In this document: piece by piece, positions 11,483 through 23,443 of the stretch
How the letters are laid out: the number at the start of each line of letters is the position of its first letter
Position numbering within the stretch: the first letter of the stretch is position 1
Assembly (NCBI GenBank): GCA_030704615.1
Contig: CM060734.1
Span: 63,442,042-63,506,041 of the forward strand
DNA: 64,000 nt
DNA from: Takakia lepidozioides
Taxonomy: Eukaryota > Streptophyta > Takakiopsida > Takakiales > Takakiaceae
Reading direction: 5' to 3'
Program-made: the position numbers and the translations under genes
Notes under the pieces: generated by a model
Told to the model about the DNA's origin: nothing
What the model saw: only the letters and a program-made list of their open reading frames with translations
Database searches by the model: none

Positions 11483-12508
11483 ATGATGGCTTCATTGATG
11501 CCAACAAACGAAGACCAGGACCTCCATCTCAGGCCACCACCAACTATAGCGCATTCACCACCAACTACAGTGGAGGCCAAAGTGGATGGTGGTAGTGCTG
11601 TGAACCAAAACTTCCCTCGAACTCCAAGCTCGTCAACTCTTCAAATGTCACCTTTGGGGCTGTCGCGGCCGGGGATCGTTGCACCAATTGTTGGTGATCC
11701 GTTGAACCCTGAGGTTGATGTCACACCTGATACCATCATGCAAGAGGTTTCAGCTTCAGGAAAGGGTTATGTCAAGAAGTTCCTCATTCCTGGTTCTCCA
11801 CCAAAAAAGATTCCTGGATCTCCACTGCAGGCTGCATTTGTTCCAGAGATTGTCACGACACATACGCTACAAAGTACACATGAAGATGTTGTGGACTTGA
11901 CAATCCCATCCACTGTTGTTCCTCCTTATGTGGATGTGAAGGTTGAAAGAGATGGTGCCCAAAATACTGGACATGTGGCAACCCTCTCATCAGACTCAGA
12001 ATTGGGGTCACAGGGATTTGAAACTGATGTTGGGGCCGACTCCCAGTCTGATTCTGATACAGTTGTGTTGCACAGTACCATAGGTGGAGGCCCCTCACAA
12101 GTTTCAGATCCTATATTTCATGTCACTCCACCAGTTGCTACCTCCCTTGTTGCTCCGCCAATATCCATTCCCGCAATTCCAGCTCAATTGGATGGTGGTT
12201 CTCCATTACCTATGGTAGTATATGTACCTCATGCCTTAGCAACAACCCCTCCTGTTCTTGGACCAGTGTTGAACCCCCCAGCTGTAGCCCTTGTCAGTCC
12301 ACATGTTCAAGCAACAGGGAAGCGTAAACGAGAACGAAAGAGATCTCGCAAGGCATTGAGTGCAGAGTATGCAAAGAAGCCCACCACTAGGGCGGATTCT
12401 AAGGTATCAATTGACAAGGATATGGACAAGTGCCCAGGTGAAAGTTACTCCTCATCAAAGAGAGTTGTCGTGCACAAGCCCTTGGATACGAATGAAGACC
12501 CCACCTAA
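11483..12508 (+). CDS. Pro/Ser/Val-rich protein with nuclear signal
   Basis: The 341-codon open frame is largely low complexity and probably disordered. The central part contains DVVDLTIPS, a good match to a SUMO-interacting motif, and about 20 residues later VKVE, which fits the psi-K-x-E SUMOylation consensus. Near the C-terminus GKRKRERKRSRK is a strong basic nuclear localisation signal. The frame stops at 12508; a second basic run (KKKRK) lies just past it in another frame, so the 3' end may be frame-shifted. No enzyme domain is seen. It follows the coiled-coil ORF in the same orientation and may belong to the same mobile element. Confidence 0.45.
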   Translation: MMASLMPTNEDQDLHLRPPPTIAHSPPTTVEAKVDGGSAVNQNFPRTPSSSTLQMSPLGLSRPGIVAPIVGDPLNPEVDVTPDTIMQEVSASGKGYVKKFLIPGSPPKKIPGSPLQAAFVPEIVTTHTLQSTHEDVVDLTIPSTVVPPYVDVKVERDGAQNTGHVATLSSDSELGSQGFETDVGADSQSDSDTVVLHSTIGGGPSQVSDPIFHVTPPVATSLVAPPISIPAIPAQLDGGSPLPMVVYVPHALATTPPVLGPVLNPPAVALVSPHVQATGKRKRERKRSRKALSAEYAKKPTTRADSKVSIDKDMDKCPGESYSSSKRVVVHKPLDTNEDPT

Positions 12509-14480
12509 CTTGAAGATGGATGCAGGTTCTTCTGGTGCAGGCCCTAAGAAGAAGAAAAGAAAACATATCAACTAGGTACAAGCTGAGTACTGTACACTTA
12601 TGAGGACTTTACCACTCGCAATGTCATTGTGGGGACAGGTCTCGTCTCTTCATCAGTACTTGTTCATTTATGACATGGCCACTTTGGGAGGCAGGCACCA
12701 AGCAAAGGCTAGTCTTTCATCGATGGGGTAGAGGTTGGTGCCACGATATGTCAATGTTGAGCAGTTTAGAACTGGCAGAGGATGTGTTAGTTGTTACCAT
12801 TAGGTGCCCAGCCAAGTCATGTGATGTGGATTTTCCCTTGTGGTTTCTCGAGTAGCTCACAATGGACACATGACATGGATTGAGGGCATGCACATTACTG
12901 TTCTTTGTTCATTTTCTGCTGATAGGTATGCTGTTAAACTTGTGAGTAAGGCAGCAATATCATGACAGTGGTTTTTGAAAACAATGCACTCTATTTTGCT
13001 ATCTGTTTCTGATAGGAATTGCTAGAATACCTTTGTGCAGGCAGTCTACTGTTATTCATTCTATGTGAGAAAGATGGCTTTGAAAGGCCCATTGTTTTTC
13101 CTGCCTGTGCTACAATTCTCCAACATGCGTGGGTTTAACAGAGTCTGCGCTTGAAATTTGACTAACTGGGTTGGGTTTATGGCCTGAAATTTGACTAACT
13201 GGTGGATGGTATGGCTCCATCCGGTTGCGTACCTCTATCCTCCTTTGCTTGACTCTGATAGTTCATTTACAAAACTGCAATCGAACACCAACAATACAAG
13301 TCTCCATCTCTCAATGGTAATTAGTCTAGCTCCTTGGTGAAGATCCCTGGTATGGCGGACCGAAGCCTGGACAACAGACAACATTCCCATCATTCCCCTC
13401 TCTACAGAGACAAGCTGGTTCTGTACCCCAAGTCAGGACACTAATCAACTCACTAAAACAGAATATACCTCAGTAATGGCAGCTCTAAGCAATCTACCTT
13501 CGCTCAATTGAACACATAAATGTGATTTGTAGTGCTGCCTGCCTAATTCTTAGTATCTCTCAACTTCATCCCAAGCCCAAAATTACTTGTGTGTATGATT
13601 TAATGCAGCAGTTCAATATGCAAGGATGGCTTAACTTTGAAGAGGAATCAAGACAGTATGATAGCAGGTCTGCTGCTGTTCCACTTGATTGTCCCACTGT
13701 GTTTGGAAGGCTGTTAGCAACTCAGACTAGAATGGCGCCCGGCTTCAGAGCGTTGAGGATCATGTGCCTTGAGGAACATGTGCCTTATTTTACACATCTA
13801 TCACTTTCTTATCCAAAACGAGGGTGTGGAACTTGAAAGGACCAAGAAGTATGACAAGTTGTAGGGTTTATGATGAGGTTTTGCCATATCTTCGTAGCCA
13901 GGCACCTTTGCCAACCAGTTGGTATGAGAAGGGGGAGGACAACAGATTGTGTGATCAGAGAGGAAGGCAGACACACTCCAAATAACAAGAAACCAATCAC
14001 AGAAAGAAAACCAGACACATTAAATTGAAATTCCCCGCCTTGTGAAGTGATACACCACAGCACTAGTGCGGGAATTCTAGTCACCGGGCACATTCAATTG
14101 AACAGTAACAAATTTGGCCACAGCCACAGCCTCTTCAGCCATAGCTTGCAAGATAGATTATAGATTATGAATTATAATTTGCGGCCAAATAACAAAGCTA
14201 CATACATACAAATTCCGAAAACAATCTCTCAGCTCACAAGCAACTTGTAATTCACATTGCTACATATTTGAGTTACATAACCCAAGGGAGAATTGGACCC
14301 CATCCCGATAAGGGAAGTTGCCCGTCAACCATGGATTAGCCTGCAACATGCCATCTTAGCGATCTTCCATTGCTGCCAGAGCTTCATTGATGCCCTCCAA
14401 TGCATCCGCAGACAAGGTGAAGACTGCATCCTTGCCTTTGACTCGGTATGTCGCTGGAGGCATAGCAAATTTGATAGCCC
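12509..14480. other. No gene established
   Basis: Region between the two convergent blocks. Only short frames occur, without recognisable motifs. Confidence 0.4.
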
Positions 14481-16325
14481 TCACCAAATGCGAATACAGA
14501 AATGCCAAAGGCTGGTCAGATATGAACTTGTAAGCCTTATCTCTTCTTCCACACAACTATCTCCCTGCAACCACATGCTCGCCAGGGTCAAAAGTACTTC
14601 CCCACCCATCTGTGAATGTCTCCATAACAACGTGAACCGGCCTTTCACAACAGAGCAAGTAGAAGTCCACCCCTTCTCTGGTTTTCCAGCTTCAGCATTG
14701 CAGGCAAAATTGTCCCTTGCATCCAAGCAGGAGGCCAAGTCCTCCCCATCTCCCCCAAACTCTTGTTCTTCATCCCCCTTCTTCTTCAATCTGCCTCCGG
14801 ACAGCAGTTGTATTTGTAGGTTGCAGGGTTTGCAACTTCCATTTTTTGCATGAGCAATACTGATGCAGTTGTCCCAATCAAGATCCAAACAATGCGGACA
14901 AAACATGCTAAGTCTCGAACCATAAGTTTGGTTGGATCTGACTTGTTCCTCCCAAGAATGGAATGTAAGACCGAGTTCCAGGTACGGTCTTGCAATCCCA
15001 CTCTTGTGTACGGTCAACATCTTCTGTACGAACAAGCCAAAAATGTCACACTGCTGTTCTAATCTTAGAGTACGAAGAAGGAGGTCGGGTGGACAGGTTC
15101 TTGCGCAAAAAAGCTACTGCCTCAGCAGCATTTTGCAGCTTCACACCATTTGAGTTTAACTGCTCTGCTCTCGTAAAGCCCCTCTTGATCACAGCACCAG
15201 CCCCATCGTGCTCACCTTTCCCGTGCCCTGATCCAAAAAAGTTCCACCACATTGTGCAACCCCCTGTGATGTGGGGGTACCTACTAACAAATACCAAGGA
15301 CGAGCACCTTTAAACTGAGCAGCACAACCGTCACTCCATACCCAATGCGATTCAGGTCTGAACCCTGCTTCAGCAAGGTAATTCCAATGAAACCGAAAGC
15401 AATGTTGTACGACCAGCGTGTCATGCTTGTTGTCATCAGAAATGTAAAAGTGCATTCTTTCAAAACCTTGGAATCGGGATCATTCACATCAGGGTGTGGA
15501 TTCCACCGGTAGGTAATTTGCACCAATATAGTGATCTGGAAACTGTGCCAGTGCATCTCTTGCACTTCATTCTGAACTGTAAAAGTGTAGTTTTTCAGCA
15601 AAGTCAACAACAGACAATATTGTATTCTCTGGCAAAGATTTCAAACTGGCTTTAAACTGAGCATCTTGCCATCGGGCTACAAAGTTATGACGAACAAAAG
15701 CCTGTAGCTTGGGTTTGAAGTACGACAAGAATTCAACAGAGGAAGTCGTTTGGTATTGGAGTTTCAGTCTCATTCTAGGGGCTCCATCTTTCTCCCCAAC
15801 ATTCTCTTTTGCATAGCATCTCCACTGCACTGTCAAATCACAACCATTTGCCTCCACGGGACAAATAGATAACTTACTTGAGCCACACCTCAAGCACTCT
15901 CCCATGAGACAGTCTCGCCGATGCCATTCATCCAATTCCCCTTTGGGACAAACAATTTCTTGCCAAAGCCAAGTCACTCCTTTGTAGGGGTGCTTGTTCG
16001 CTTGACAACCAGCTTCACCATCTAATACTGGTCCACGTCGACAATTACAGTCACAAGTACATGATGATGGAGAGTGGACACCCCTCTCGGCAGTCTGCAT
16101 GTTGTTGAACCCATCCTTCAACTCCGCCATCTCCGCCATCTCCACATGATATTTGCAGCAACAAACATTACGATCCTTCAGGCGTTTGACAAAGAATGGC
16201 CTCAACAACTCAAACAATCGTTGACCCACTTTGACATTGGGATGGGCTGATTTGAAGCGAAGAAAGAAAGCAGTCTGCATTGCCACCACAACATGCACAA
16301 AGAGAATCCCATTTAGTGCATGCAC
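14481..16325 (-). pseudogene. DDE-type transposase, broken by frameshifts
   Basis: Reading leftward from 16325, a Cys-rich N-terminal part (CCCKYHVEM; CDCNCRRG; CLRCGSSK) is followed by VVDFAE near 15604, then VWSDGCAAQFK near 15331, then GSGHGKGEHDGAGA near 15212. A late Cys-rich segment reads CFCPHCLDLDWDNC when two frames are combined. The Asp-Asp-Glu spacing is roughly 91 and 40 residues, plausible for an RNase H-fold transposase. Similar modules (SDG-A-QFK; GKG-DG-G; R-L-CFC) occur in uncharacterised animal and plant repeat proteins that I know of but cannot name to a superfamily. At least three frame changes (near 15600, 15455 and 15290) make this copy inactive. Confidence 0.55.
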
Positions 16326-16329
16326 TAAG

Positions 16330-16870
16330 AATACCTACTACTAGACCTAGACCAGTCCTAGACCTAGTCTTAGTCATAGTCCTTTCTCATCAATCACATG
16401 TCAAATTGTACAAGTACTAATCAGTCCTAGTAGTCCTAGACCTAGTCCTTCCTAGTCACATATGAAGTGTACATGTACTAATCAGGTCCGAGTGTGAGTC
16501 CTTTCTAGTCACATATTAAGGAATGCATGTACTAGCCAGTCCTAGTCCTAGTCCTAGTCACATACCAATGAATGCATGTCCTAATCAGTCCTAGTCCTAC
16601 TTCTTTCTAGTCACATATCAAGGAATGCATGTCCAAATCGGTCCTAGTCCTAGTCATTGTCCTTTTCTAGTCACATTTCAAGGAGTGCATGTACTAATGG
16701 AGTACATGTACATCGACTTCTAGTCCCTCCAAATCAATTTACATGGAGTGCATGCTATTTTGTCCTATCTAGTCATAATATAAGGAGTGCATGCTAGTGA
16801 GTCGTACTTCTAGTCCATCCCAGGCCTGTTTACAATGAGTACCAGTCCATGAACAAGGGACATCTTCAAG
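16330..16870 (-). repeat. AGTCCTAGTCC-rich tandem array
   Basis: Units of about 55-65 bases contain CTAGTCCTAGTCACAT, then AAGGAATGCATGTACTAATC. At least seven degenerate copies are visible. It lies between the N-terminal and catalytic parts of the transposase, presumably inside an intron whose acceptor is just right of 16325. Confidence 0.65.
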
Positions 16871-17212
16871 ACACTCCAATTCAGGACATGAGCTGGACAT
16901 AGTGTCCACAATTGAGTACAGTAATCTCAGTCCACTGGTAGGTTTACAGGTGACGATGTACCTTGTCTAGGGAAAATGTACGAGGCAACCCAAACAACAC
17001 AATGGCAGTTGACAAACTCAACATAGTCCAATACAGTTATGTACAGTAGTAAGTGTAGAAGGATTGTAAAGTACTGAGAGCCCACACAAACACTGTAAAG
17101 AGAGGGTTCGCTTACCTGAGTCTCAAGAAGATAGTGAGCAGGTGTTTGTAGACTTTCCTCGATACGCGCTGCCTCACGACATCTTTCTTGTTGGGTGACA
17201 CTCGTGTCTCAT

Positions 17213-17910
17213 TTACCCACCAAGCCAAAACGATCGCTCGGGTCGCATCTGGTACATGATCAGACCTTTTCTTTCTCCCACCCAAAGCCCCTCACCTTCT
17301 GAATCAATGACTCTTCGTCGTACAATTGCACGACTAATATTGCTATGATGAATATTAAGAATACGTGCCGTTGCCCTCACAGCAGTGGTCTGGGTTCCAC
17401 TAACAGACGTTGTTAAGAATGAGCGTTTACTCGCAAGCTTATCTAAAGACTGCACACCCTTAACAAGTTGCATGGAGCTCTGCTGGTTCTTCAACAATCT
17501 GCATGCGCCTTGGCCTCCTTAGGCGGCAAGTAATAGGCAGGTAAGCTGAGTTTAATGAGATGGTGACCCAAAAATAACTCCATTACCTCTGTTTGTGAAT
17601 GAAGTGTTGGGCATTCCCTCAACTGCTTGTAACAGAAGTCGGCCATTTTCGAAGCTATTCTCCTCTTGTCTCGTTCTCCAAACCCCACCCTGGCATCTTC
17701 CACAGAACCTTGCCCAGACGTTGTAGTAGCCGCATTAATCTCTGCCTCTTTTTGGGCTTGAAGTATATACATTCTTTTCTGGTCAGCGTGGGTTTGTTTG
17801 CGTGTATCCTCGGTGGGCCTGGCTGCAGCCAACAAAGCCAGTTTTGCCCTTTTTTGAGGGCCTGGTCTTACCTCTCCACTTACCCTATACTTGTTCTTCT
17901 TGTTCCCCAT
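17213..17910 (-). pseudogene. N-terminal part of the same transposase (HTH region)
   Basis: Translation from the minus strand begins MGNKKNKYRVSG at 17910, with further Met codons upstream to 17925, and is basic. A frame change near 17495 leads to SGTQTTAVRATARILNIHHS, which looks like a helix-turn-helix of the kind that precedes transposase cores. The region continues to 17213 and then enters the repeat-bearing intron. It is placed with the transposase by orientation and order; the join is inferred. Confidence 0.4.
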
Positions 17911-17925
17911 TGAAAACTGATGCAA

Positions 17926-19169
17926 CTGTTAGCACAATATAGAGATCGGAAACCAGACAACAGTTTGCTTAAGTGTACTCTCTGCGTCTCCTGCAACCCC
18001 TTTGCCCTTATGTGAATGTTACATTATTTTCTAGATTTTCCAAAATATACACCAATGTAACTCTCTTCATGAAAAATCATCAAGCAGTTCATTCCTTCAT
18101 AAAAACCTCCATATCATTGTAAAGTGCCTTAGGGAGTCTTGAAAGCTACACTTCTTATGAAAGGACCATAGCATGAAAATGAATGGAAGAAGGTCTAATG
18201 AATTAGGATGTTCCAAGATAAAATGATAGATTTTGAAAATTTCTCACATATCTCATAAACTAATTCTTAGGGCTACATTGTGGTTTCCACGTATAACGGT
18301 GACCTTCCTACTGGACATTAAAATCCCTATGTGAATTGAAGTTTTCCACCACTCCAATTGATTCCATATAATCCACAACCTTACTTTGGACATCATACAT
18401 ACTTTTACGTTTGGACTTCATTCAATGCTCAAATCTCCATGGATTCCAAAAAGAAAACCACCGTTGTTTTCAGCACAGAATAAGGATCAATGATTCATGT
18501 CTAAACTTTCAAAATGCACTTATATCCAACATCCATGTCAGTCCTTCTATGTGGCACTGCATTCGCAGAGAGCTTGGGACGTCCATTTTGGGTGGACCGT
18601 AGCATGCTTTGACCCTCCTACACCTTACCATCATGCAGAGCGAGGCACTTTGAGAGAAGTCTGGCAGTTGATAGCATAGATCAGGATTATATCTTGCTTG
18701 GTCGGGCCTCTATTCTTCCCCTCCCTCTTGTTACTATTTCCATTACTTTGTGCTTGTAGTTGCCAAAGCCTCTCTTGGTGGAGGCCAGTCAGTCCGGGGT
18801 TTTGGGCTGGGATATTTTGCAGGATCAACATTGCAGATGGATTTTGGTATGGGGTGTTTGATGTTTTGATTTCTTGTGTTTGGATCCCCCCCAACACCTG
18901 CATGCTTGATTGTGCGCCATGTTGGTTTTGTGTGGGCGCTTGCTTTCATAGGGATTAGGCCGGATTTGATCACCGGTCAATCCTAGAATATGCTGTCGGT
19001 GGTGAGGCTGGAGTGATGACCAGCAAGACCACCAGTGTTTCTTCTATGGTGAGACTGGGTTGATGACCAGCCAACCATAGGAGTTCTTGCGGTGGATGCA
19101 GGTGCAGGTGCCCTGAGCCACTGGGATATGACCCTTAAACTGCAACAGGTGCCCACCCACCTATTAGAA
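17926..19169. other. Spacer and retrotransposon leader; no gene seen
   Basis: No convincing coding region. 18980-19085 has two imperfect copies of GGTGAGNCTGGNNTGATGACCAGC. The right part presumably contains the remains of the 5' LTR and leader of the Ty3 element, but I could not define LTR boundaries. Confidence 0.4.
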
Positions 19170-19183
19170 TTAGTACTAGAGCC
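19170..19183 (+). promoter_or_regulatory. Probable tRNA-iMet primer-binding site
   Basis: TTAGTACTAGAGCC resembles TGGTATCAGAGCC, the primer-binding site used by many plant LTR retrotransposons, with a few mismatches. It lies 13 bases upstream of the gag frame, as expected. The mismatches fit the general decay of this copy. Confidence 0.5.
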
Positions 19184-19195
19184 TTATAGTGTCAC

Positions 19196-20620
19196 GTGGG
19201 GGAGGTGCACATTATGAGTGTCATCACGGAGTTACCCAAGGGTTTTGAGGGGAGTACGGCTACAGGCAGTAATAGTGAGAGTGGGTTCACAAGACGAGGT
19301 ATTTGGTTCAGACCACCTTCACCTCCACCCTCAACTAGTGTAGAGTCAGACACAGATTCGGAGGCTTCATCAATAGGTGTGCAGTTTCATTCGCCATTGT
19401 TGTGGGACGACATGGAGGAGATGTATGGAGCTACCAAGGGGCCTCGTACGTACTCTGGAGCTGTGGGCACAATCAAGCTGGATGACTTTATCCAGGAGTT
19501 CGACAATTGGTGTGATTTGCAGCAGATGCGCAATCCATAGCTGTTCACCCCATTCATGGCGTGGAAGGGATTGTTCCAGCATTTGGAAGGCCCGCCTATG
19601 GACGATTACCACAAGTTCAGGCGAGGACATGAATCAGAAATTGAAGAGTGGAGGATGTATTGGTCACCTGACTACGTCTCCATTACTCGAGGAACAACGC
19701 GACCAGTAGCTGCATCAACACCAATACCTCCCACGGCTAGCACTAGTAGTGGAACAAGTAGTGCCGGTACTTCTGCAGAAGGTCCTACTACTCATCCTCC
19801 CACGACTACAACACATGTGCCTAGATTCAGCCCGGTGGTGGAGTTCTTCCAGGAGTTGCGGAGGAACTACCAAGGTGTACGCACAGAGAAGCTGCGAAGT
19901 TTGCAAGACTTCCAGCGCAAACCCATTGAGAGCCTGCGAGAGGCGTACACTCATATGAGTCACTTGATAAGTGTGACCCAAGGGGTTACTGAAGCTCAGA
20001 CAATCCAGTTTTGGTATGGAATTCTGGACAAGGAGCTCAGGAGAAGGGTGCGAGATGCAACCCTGTTACAAGCAGCCCAACCCACATTAGCAGATGTGTT
20101 TCTGCTGGCTGAGCGGATTGAGCTCAACATGGTGGAGGAGCGAGTTGTTACCATTGGATTTGGCAAGGACATGCCTACACGAGGCGTAGCTGCCAGTCCA
20201 CAGGCACAAGGGACTGCCCAACAGCGTGGTCAGGGGGGCAAGGTTTCCCAACCCAAGTTCCATGGAGCTTATAGGGGACCTCAGGTGCAGAGGCCCGTGG
20301 CATCTGCAGGCCAACAGCAACCAGGGGTGATATGTTGGACATGTGGAGGACCCCCTGTCAAGAGAGATTGCCCAGAGAGTGGCAAAAGGCCGGCACAAGC
20401 ACAGCCTGCACAGTTGCAGTGTGGGCATTGTGGCAAGTATGGGCATGGAGATGCCCAGTGTTATGACTTGCACACCCTGAGTTGCGCCCAGCCAGTTCCA
20501 AGGGAACAATGGTGGCTGGGGGCGAGGTGGACTAGCCCAGAGAGGACGAGGTGGCCGGGCATGAGGTGCAGGCCAAGGGCAAGCTCAACATGGCCAAGGA
20601 CGCGGAGGTCAGGGTGTTGA
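19196..20620 (+). pseudogene. gag: Ty3/gypsy gag
   Basis: The frame from 19196 is interrupted by TAG at 19538-19540 and continues to 20620. The capsid-like middle contains EFFQELRRNYQGV and SLREAYTHMSHLISVTQGV, typical of retrotransposon Gag. Two zinc-knuckle-like sites follow: a degenerate CWTCGGPPVKRDC lacking the His, and an intact CX2CX4HX4C at CGHCGKYGHGDAQC. The reading frame is lost near 20500, and a TGA lies in the Gly/Arg/Gln-rich linker that would join gag to pol. Such proteins form the retrotransposon capsid and bind its RNA. Confidence 0.75.
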
Positions 20621-20627
20621 CCAAGGC

Positions 20628-22133
20628 ATGGCCAACCGGCTTCAGCAGCTAGAGCAGAGGCTCGCTACCATGGCTACAGCTCAGGTGGTACCGGCTCCCA
20701 GGCGGGATGGTCCACCTCCTGCTCCTGAGGAAGGAGATATGGGAGGGATGGGATTCATGTGCAGACCAGCACTACCACTAGAGCAGGTGGAGTCTGCTGC
20801 AGCCGTGACTCGAGGAGCATCACGAGTTCCCGAGCCACGAGGTGCAAAGGTGGAATTGGATCCACAGCGTGGGGAGGCAAGCCGTCAGGCGAGGCTTCCT
20901 CAGTCATTCACATTGGTGGAGACAGTGTTGACGCCATCCATGGCACCTAGTTCTCGCCCGACTGTTACCGAGGCGGAGGTTACTATGCCATTGGGGAGAG
21001 CTACACGTGCAGCACTGACACCTCCTGCCAAGGCTAGTGCAGCCGGTGTGTTGTTGGGAGTAGCCACCTCTGTGTGTCAAGCCCCACTGTTCTTGGCAAC
21101 CATGATTGCGACGCCCGGGGTAAGACCAGCTGCAGTGTTCAGACTAGTAGCAACACTCTGTGAGAGTGGGGAGGTCACTTCATCTTCTGCGGAGTTAGTG
21201 GAAGGTGTAGTGGCAGAGCGATCCTCGGATTTGAGGGTCAAGACTGCCACGGCTGTGCCATGGCAAGCTGCAGCTGCCAGGTTGACGGAGCTGCCAGCTA
21301 GGCCAGCCTTTGAGCGCGCCATGGTGACACCTGGAGTTGTCTTGTTAGACAACCAGGATGACATTTTCTCTTTGAGTGGACCGGCAGGCAAGAAGTACCG
21401 GCCACTGCGGGTCTTGTTGGACTCGAAAGCTCAGCCACTGATGTTGGGCAGAGCTGCTATTGCAGGTTTGGGCCTCATGGAGGCGGATATAGAGCCTTGT
21501 CCTTTCCAGACACAAACATCTCTGGGAGGATCAGAGCAGGCTCGGGGCATGACACGGCGTGAGTTGGCCATTAGACTACAGCCGGATCATCCTATAGATG
21601 GCTCAGTGATGCGAGCCAAGGCCATTGTGACAGACGCGGTCTCTTACGATGTCCTCGTTGATGGGGCAGTGTTATATCCCATGGGCTTCACCCTGGACTT
21701 TTGGGAGGAGTCAGCATCCTACAGGCCTGGATGGCAGTCAGGGGATGGTCGTCATGCACAGCTCCCTGTGACATTCATTGGGGGTATTGCGGCTGCCAAG
21801 CGGGGCAAGATGCCAATACTAGCCGCCTTTACAGCTGCAGTTAGTTGGCCTGGAGAGTTGCTGGAAGGCAATGCCCATGCAGAGGATGTGCCACCTTCAG
21901 CAAAGCAGGATGACATGCATGGTACGGCGGAGTTGCCTGCCATGGTTGCTCACACTCCATTGTGGGGTACGAGCAAGGATTTGCAGCAGGCTGCTGATGG
22001 ACGGGTGCAACAAGCCTGGGTAGAGGCCTTCGTACCGTCAGGAGAAGAGGAGAGTGCGGTGATTGCACCAGAACCACCTCAGTTGTTGCCATTGGATACC
22101 ACACCTCTTGTGTGGCAATGCCCGGATGAAGGC
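20628..22133 (+). pseudogene. Linker and retropepsin-like protease of the Ty3 element
   Basis: Same reading direction as gag. After a low-complexity Ala/Thr/Pro-rich linker, about residue 245 onward reads RPLRVLLDSKAQPLMLGRAA, then DAVSYDVLVDGAVLYPMGFT. This matches the retropepsin pattern, but the catalytic D-S/T-G is D-S-K here, so the protease of this copy is probably dead. The frame runs without interruption into the methyltransferase domain at 22134. Confidence 0.6.
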
Positions 22134-23384
22134 ATATGCCTTCTGGACTTGTTTGGCGGGATCAGCACTGGATTGGCTGCAGTGTTGCAGGCAGGTGTAG
22201 GAGTTCGACGTTACCTGTATGTGGAGAGGGATGAGACTGCACAACGCGTCTCACCACGCCATGTTGCTTAGTTGGTACAGCAGTACCCTGATTTGTTGCC
22301 AGTGTCTGCAGTTCGTGGATACCAACAAGCCTTGCCAGCAAAAATTTCGTTGTTGGGGGCGCAGGATTTGGAGCAGGTTGGTTCCATTGATCTGGTAGTG
22401 GCAGGTTGGCCCTACCAAGGGCATTCATCAGCCATGCATGGCAATGGATTGCGAAACTCGAGAACGGGTCTGTTTTGGGAGATGGTGCGGGTTTTGCGCC
22501 ACTTGCAGCTTCATCAAGCTGTATCTCCAGCATACATCTTGGAGAATGTGCCACTGATGGGTGATTCTCGGGCCAAGGTGATGGCCAGTGTGCATCAAGT
22601 CCGGTCGTGGCTTGGGTCAGCAGTGTTGCTGAATGCAGCTTCAGTGGGGTCACGGGCTCATCGTCCACGGCTATGGTGGACTAACTGGATGCCACCCGCA
22701 CTGCTGAAGCGTGCATTTTGATGGGGTGCAGCGGCCAGCACACCTCACAGTGGATAGCATTTTGGACACAGGGAGGCAGTCTCAACGTGTGAGACACGAT
22801 GACCGTTCGTCTTTGGCAGTGGTCAACAGGGTGGGTCAACCACGAGCAACATTACCTACACTGCTCAACTTCCCAGGATCCCATGCTTTTCGGGATGGTG
22901 GACCTGGCCTCTGTGGGATAGCCAGTTGCAACAATTAGTGGAGCCCAATGTTGACGAGCGCGAGCGGGCGATGGTTTTTACCACTGGTACCACGGCGGTG
23001 CCATCTCTTTCTAAGGCATCACATCGTCAGGTGTTGGGGCAAGCAATGGATCTCAATTGCTTGACCTGGATTATCAGCTTGGCTATGGCTGAGCAGCGCA
23101 GAGTACGGAGTATACTTCCCATCATGGTCTCCTTGCCTACCGAGACGGTACAGGCAGCGAGTGAGGGCGAGCAGGTGAGGACCACGAGGTGCAGGCCGCA
23201 TCCATGGCACACGTGGGAGGTGCTCGAGGTTCAGAATGAGTTGGCAGCCAAGGCGGCGGTGATGGATCAGGTTGGGGATTTTTCTCGGGTTGAGGAGGTC
23301 CTCAAGGATGGGATGATGGGGCAGGGTGAGACATTGTCACTGATAGAGGAGGTAGTGGTCACTGCTCAAGAGGTTGCAGCATAG
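22134..23384 (+). pseudogene. C5-cytosine DNA methyltransferase domain within Ty3 pol
   Basis: Family motifs occur in order: motif I ICLLDLFGGISTGLAAVLQA (AdoMet binding), VERD of motif II, motif IV AGWPYQGHS, motif VI ILENV, motif VIII SRAHRPRLWW, a short target-recognition region, FRDGGPGL, and a motif X-like QVLGQAMDLNCLTW near 23040. The layout, with GLFWEMVRVL after motif IV, resembles DNMT3/DRM more than DNMT1. Motif IV lacks the catalytic Cys: PCQ is PYQ, codon TAC at 22413. In addition there are a TAG at 22269, a one-base frame change near 22717 and another near 22915. The domain would methylate cytosines if intact. The host element may use it to mark its own or nearby DNA; that role is inference. 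Confidence 0.8.
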
Positions 23385-23443
23385 CAACCACGGGACTGGC
23401 TACTGACACGCCAATCTTTCGGAGACCCTATAGATACAGTGAC

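Noticed and set aside
22162-22668. Minus-strand 168-codon frame
   Set aside because: It is a shadow of the methyltransferase coding region; no motif, while the plus frame has all family motifs.
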